Part shown: positions 36,976-40,212 of the stretch, piece after piece
Layout of the letters: the number at the start of each line of letters is the position of its first letter
Numbering within the stretch: the stretch's first letter is position 1
Source of the DNA: Candidatus Saganbacteria bacterium
GTDB lineage: Bacteria > Margulisbacteria > WOR-1 > O2-12-FULL-45-9
Length of the DNA: 40,212 nucleotides
Assembly: GCA_013204645.1 (NCBI GenBank)
Contig: JABMSE010000136.1
Location: 1 to 40,212 of the forward strand
Direction of reading: 5' to 3'
The notes under the pieces: generated by a model
What the model was told of the DNA's origin: nothing
Seen by the model: only the letters and a program-made list of their open reading frames with translations
Database searches by the model: none
Position numbers and translations under genes: made by a program

Positions 36976-38139
36976 CTATTCCAAGACCAAAGATTTTTCC
37001 CTTGTACCATGTCCCAACAATTTCTTTAAATGCGCAATAATATAATCCTGTTCTCCTCTGGTTAAGGTATTATAGAAAGGTAATCTTAATATGCGGGCAG
37101 CAAGATCTTCGGTTATCGGCAAATCTCCGGCCTGATAGCCCATTTTTTTTCCCATGGGCGAAGTATGTAACGGGAGATAATGAAAAATAGCCAGGATTCC
37201 CGCTTTTTTTAGCTCGTACATTATCCTATCTCTTTCAGAAGCAGAAGGAAGAATAATATAAAACATATGATAATTTGGGCTCCTGTCCGAAGGAATATAA
37301 GGCAACCTTAGTTGCCCTCTCTCTGCATGTTCGGCTAGGTTCTCGGAGTAATATTCAAAGATATTTCTCCTTATTTCTTGAATTTTTTCCCGGCACTCAA
37401 ACTGAGCATACAAATAAGCAGCCAAAAGATCCGAAGGCAAATAAGAAGAGCCAATATCAACCCAGGTATATTTATCAACCTCTCCTCTAAAAAATTTGCT
37501 CCGATTGGTTCCTTTTTCACGTATTATTTCCGCCCGCTCAATCAATTGTTCATCATTTATCAAAATGGCTCCACCTTCACCACAACTATAATTTTTGGTT
37601 TCATGAAAACTGTAAGCGCCCAAATGACCAATGGCCCCCAAATATTTGTCCTTATACTTTGCATTTACTCCCTGGGCGGCATCTTCAATAACAAAAAGAC
37701 CATATTGGTGGGCAATTTTCATAATTGTATCCATCTCGCACCCCACCCCAGCATAATGCACCGGACAAATAGCTTTTGTCTTTTTCGTAATTTTTGAAAT
37801 AATTTGTTTTTCATCTAGATTTAGGGTATCGGGACGAATATCCACGAATACCGGCTTAACTCCTCGCAAATAAAATGCATTTGCCGTTGAAACAAAAGTA
37901 TACGAAGGAACAATTACCTCATCTCCGGCCGAAAGATTAAACAACAAAAATCCCATTTCTAGCGCATGGGTGCAGGAGGTAGTAAGCAAGACCTTTTTTA
38001 TTCCAAATTTCTCTTCCATAAACTCGTGGCATTTGGCAGTAAACACTCCATCTCCGGAGATTTTTAGATTTCCAACCGCTTCTTTTGCATACTGCAGTTC
38101 ATTACCCAATAAACTTGGTTTATTAAAAGGGATATTCAT
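36976..38139 (-). CDS. wecE: dTDP-4-amino-4,6-dideoxygalactose transaminase (WecE/RffA-like)
   Basis: MNIPFNKPSLLGNELQYAKEAV; LTTSCTHALEMGFLLF; EKGTNRSKFFRGEVDKYTWVDIGSSYLPSDLLAAYLYAQ is highly characteristic. Confidence 0.93.
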   Translation of the reverse strand: MNIPFNKPSLLGNELQYAKEAVGNLKISGDGVFTAKCHEFMEEKFGIKKVLLTTSCTHALEMGFLLFNLSAGDEVIVPSYTFVSTANAFYLRGVKPVFVDIRPDTLNLDEKQIISKITKKTKAICPVHYAGVGCEMDTIMKIAHQYGLFVIEDAAQGVNAKYKDKYLGAIGHLGAYSFHETKNYSCGEGGAILINDEQLIERAEIIREKGTNRSKFFRGEVDKYTWVDIGSSYLPSDLLAAYLYAQFECREKIQEIRRNIFEYYSENLAEHAERGQLRLPYIPSDRSPNYHMFYIILPSASERDRIMYELKKAGILAIFHYLPLHTSPMGKKMGYQAGDLPITEDLAARILRLPFYNTLTRGEQDYIIAHLKKLLGHGTREKSLVLE

Positions 38140-38744
38140 TGTCTACACTCCATAATAATATGAGTATACGGGATACGTAAAAGATCGTGGCGAATATGAA
38201 CCTTAACGTCAGGAAATATTTTAGACGCAATATTTAGATAATCTGACTCCGTCCGCACATTCAGACCTCGATCTTTTGATAATATATATTTAGCTACTCT
38301 AGACTGTCCTTCTATATAGCAGCCATCGTGAGTTACTAATCTTCCAGATGGTTTCATTACTGCTCGAGCAAGCTCAAAAAGCTGAATTGCCTCATCATCA
38401 CTCAGATGATGGATTATCCCATTGGCTAAAATGAGATCAAACCTTTCAAGCATTTGAACTGCCTGTTTGCTCACCTTTTTGCACGCAAAACTACCACGGG
38501 TCCCAAATCTTTTTATGGCTGCATCAATATATTTCGGGTCTGCGTCAAAACCATAATAATCAACATGGGACAAACATTCCAAAATATCACCAGGCCCACA
38601 ACCAATATCTAATATCTTGTCATTTTTTTGTGGCCGAACATATTCTCTTATATATACAGAATAAAAATACCTACGGCCTATTATATGGTCAAATAACCTA
38701 TAGATGTTTGGAATGGCCAATATTTTTCGTATATCAAATATCAT
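38136..38744 (-). CDS. class I SAM-dependent methyltransferase
   Basis: KILDIGCGPGDILECLSHVDYYGFDADPKYIDAA; LILANGIIHHLSDDEAIQLFELARAVMKPSGRLVTHDG. Confidence 0.92.
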   Translation of the reverse strand: MIFDIRKILAIPNIYRLFDHIIGRRYFYSVYIREYVRPQKNDKILDIGCGPGDILECLSHVDYYGFDADPKYIDAAIKRFGTRGSFACKKVSKQAVQMLERFDLILANGIIHHLSDDEAIQLFELARAVMKPSGRLVTHDGCYIEGQSRVAKYILSKDRGLNVRTESDYLNIASKIFPDVKVHIRHDLLRIPYTHIIMECRQ

Positions 38745-38770
38745 CTATCTACACCGCCTAACTTTATTAA

Positions 38771-39526
38771 TTATAGGTTGCCTATCCAAAAGTGATAAAT
38801 ATTTTCCGTTTTTTTCTTCCTAAAACCACAATTTTCATAAAGCCTACAAGCCGCAATATTTTGAGCCTGGGTTGCTACCTGGGCCTTCCGGTATCCTTCA
38901 GAAATAAACCAAGACTGTGCAAACCTAATTAAGGCTTTACCTATTCCCTTCCCTCTCATTTCCTCGGCAACAGAAACCAGCCCGATCTCCCCAAATTCTA
39001 TCCCACCCCCCACAGTAACCATTCCAACGATGCGTTTACCAACCTCGTAAACAAAAACATTCTTTGCTATCATCTTATTTGTAGATCTCATGATCCAAGT
39101 TTTATATAATTTCTTAAATAGCTCATCGGGAAAAGCAGGATCCACTTTAAAGCGCGAATAATGGCCACTCTGAATCGCAAGATCTTCTAATTCCACATTC
39201 GGTGAATCAAAAAGATATTCACTTATCTCATTTGTTCTCGGAATAGATTTATTTAAATGTTTGGAAAAATCAATTTCAAATATTATCTTTTCGCAAACTA
39301 AGATCCCACCCAATCTTTTTGCGGCCTCTTGCGACTCAAAATCATTGGGGTCTGATGCCCAATACACCAAAGAAATATTCTTTTTCTTCATAGTTGCAAT
39401 ATTTTCCTTAAGTGATTTTAGCAATATCTTTTCTGGAATTACTTTTGCTACAGTAAAACCAAATAAATCGGTATCCCAATCTAGAATTTGATAACTTTTA
39501 TTGTTTCCCAAAACTGCTTGTTTCAT
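38771..39526 (-). CDS. GNAT acetyltransferase (WecD/RffC-like role plausible next to WecE)
   Basis: LDWDTDLFGFTVAKV N-terminus; GEIGLVSVAEEMRGKGIGKALIRFAQSWFISEGYRKAQVATQAQNIAACRLYENCGF. Confidence 0.88.
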   Translation of the reverse strand: MKQAVLGNNKSYQILDWDTDLFGFTVAKVIPEKILLKSLKENIATMKKKNISLVYWASDPNDFESQEAAKRLGGILVCEKIIFEIDFSKHLNKSIPRTNEISEYLFDSPNVELEDLAIQSGHYSRFKVDPAFPDELFKKLYKTWIMRSTNKMIAKNVFVYEVGKRIVGMVTVGGGIEFGEIGLVSVAEEMRGKGIGKALIRFAQSWFISEGYRKAQVATQAQNIAACRLYENCGFRKKKTENIYHFWIGNL

Positions 39527-39531
39527 GTTAT

Positions 39532-40212
39532 TTAATCAACCAATTCCTCGCTTACAAAAAACTGCGGCTTACTATTAATATTTAGGTTGATACGACCCAC
39601 ATACTCTCCAATTAATCCAAGCATCAAGAGTTGTATTCCTGCAAAAAACGTCACCGCCATTACAATGGTGGTGAAACCGGAAATTGTAATCCCAATAAAA
39701 ATATTTGCTCCAAAGTAAATCAATGCCATGAAAAACCCTACCATAGAAAAAAGTAACCCTAACCACGATGCTAATTGAAGAGGAAAGGTGGAAAAATTTG
39801 TGAGTAGATTCATTCCAAGGACCAACAATTTTCGAAAAGAATAACCAGACTTCCCACACTTTCTTTCGCTATGATTAATCTTGACATAACCGATATTGTC
39901 CGAAAACCAAGCAATTAGTCCATCAATATAAGTAAAACCCTTATTGTATCCACAGATTGCCCCCACAATGGGATATTTAATTATGCGCAAAGAAGTAACT
40001 TCTCCCTTAACCCCCAAGGCTCTTTGATAAATTAATTGAACAAATCTAGAGCCTAAGTTTCTAAAGGCTTTATGCTTTTTCTCACTATACAAACCATAAA
40101 CAACATCATACCCTTTATCTATTTGTCCAATTAATTTCTCAATTTCTTCCGGTGGATGCTGCAAATCATCGTCAATTGTAATCACATACTCGCCCCTGGG
40201 ATAATTGAATCC
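39532..40212 (-). CDS. GT2 family glycosyltransferase (DPM1/ArnC-like) with C-terminal TM helices; 5' end beyond window
   Basis: Frame is open upstream of the track's GTG start at 40185: GFNYPRGEYVITIDDDLQHPPEEIEKLIGQIDKGYDVVYG; C-terminal two-TM region ending GLIGEYVGRINLNINSKPQFFV. Confidence 0.93.
   Translation of the reverse strand, partial: GFNYPRGEYVITIDDDLQHPPEEIEKLIGQIDKGYDVVYGLYSEKKHKAFRNLGSRFVQLIYQRALGVKGEVTSLRIIKYPIVGAICGYNKGFTYIDGLIAWFSDNIGYVKINHSERKCGKSGYSFRKLLVLGMNLLTNFSTFPLQLASWLGLLFSMVGFFMALIYFGANIFIGITISGFTTIVMAVTFFAGIQLLMLGLIGEYVGRINLNINSKPQFFVSEELVD

Noticed and set aside
37378-37797. 139-aa plus-strand ORF
   Set aside because: Antisense to the strongly supported wecE-like gene.
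40183-40185. ORF-track start of the last GT2 at 40185
   Set aside because: It is a GTG Val codon in the middle of the GT2 domain (…PRGEYVITIDDDLQHPPEEI); the gene continues beyond the window.
1-40212. CRISPR arrays, tRNA/rRNA genes, transposases or prophage genes
   Set aside because: No regularly spaced repeats, structural RNA motifs, or mobile-element protein signatures recognised by eye.

Overview
The window is one minus-strand block of about 36 tightly packed genes forming a surface-glycan / nonulosonic-acid locus. The largest intergenic gap I see is about 45 bp, many junctions are ATGA-type overlaps, and there is no obvious internal terminator or promoter region. Its core is a legionaminate/neuraminate-type pathway: a CapD/LegB-like nucleotide-sugar 4,6-dehydratase, a DegT aminotransferase, a hexapeptide acyltransferase, a NeuC/LegG epimerase and NeuB/LegI. 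Around it are five cytidylyltransferase-type domains (KdsB, two NeuA-like, PseF, and one fused to a GT2), a WecE-like aminotransferase with a WecD-like GNAT, three methyltransferases, several large putative glycosyltransferases, a PglK/MsbA-like ABC exporter, PIG-L, WbqC, Gfo/Idh, SIS and a radical SAM protein. The most unusual part is 8728-12674, embedded in the nonulosonate genes: a fused E1-alpha/beta 2-oxoacid dehydrogenase, a lipoyl-domain E2 with an extra C-terminal CxxC...CxxC tail, and a protein reading as acyl carrier protein + AcpS-type phosphopantetheinyl transferase + C-terminal membrane anchor. I propose it is a dedicated acyl-supply module for glycan decoration (inference). Other notable points: two paralogous GT2 domains carry different C-terminal enzyme modules (an MDR dehydrogenase N-terminus and a degenerate NeuA-like domain); a pseF 3'-end remnant is fused to a neighbouring transferase gene; and several ORF-track starts need correction. 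All plus-strand ORFs in the track look spurious. No tRNA, rRNA, CRISPR or insertion sequence was recognised. Family calls come from reading motifs by eye; no searches were run.
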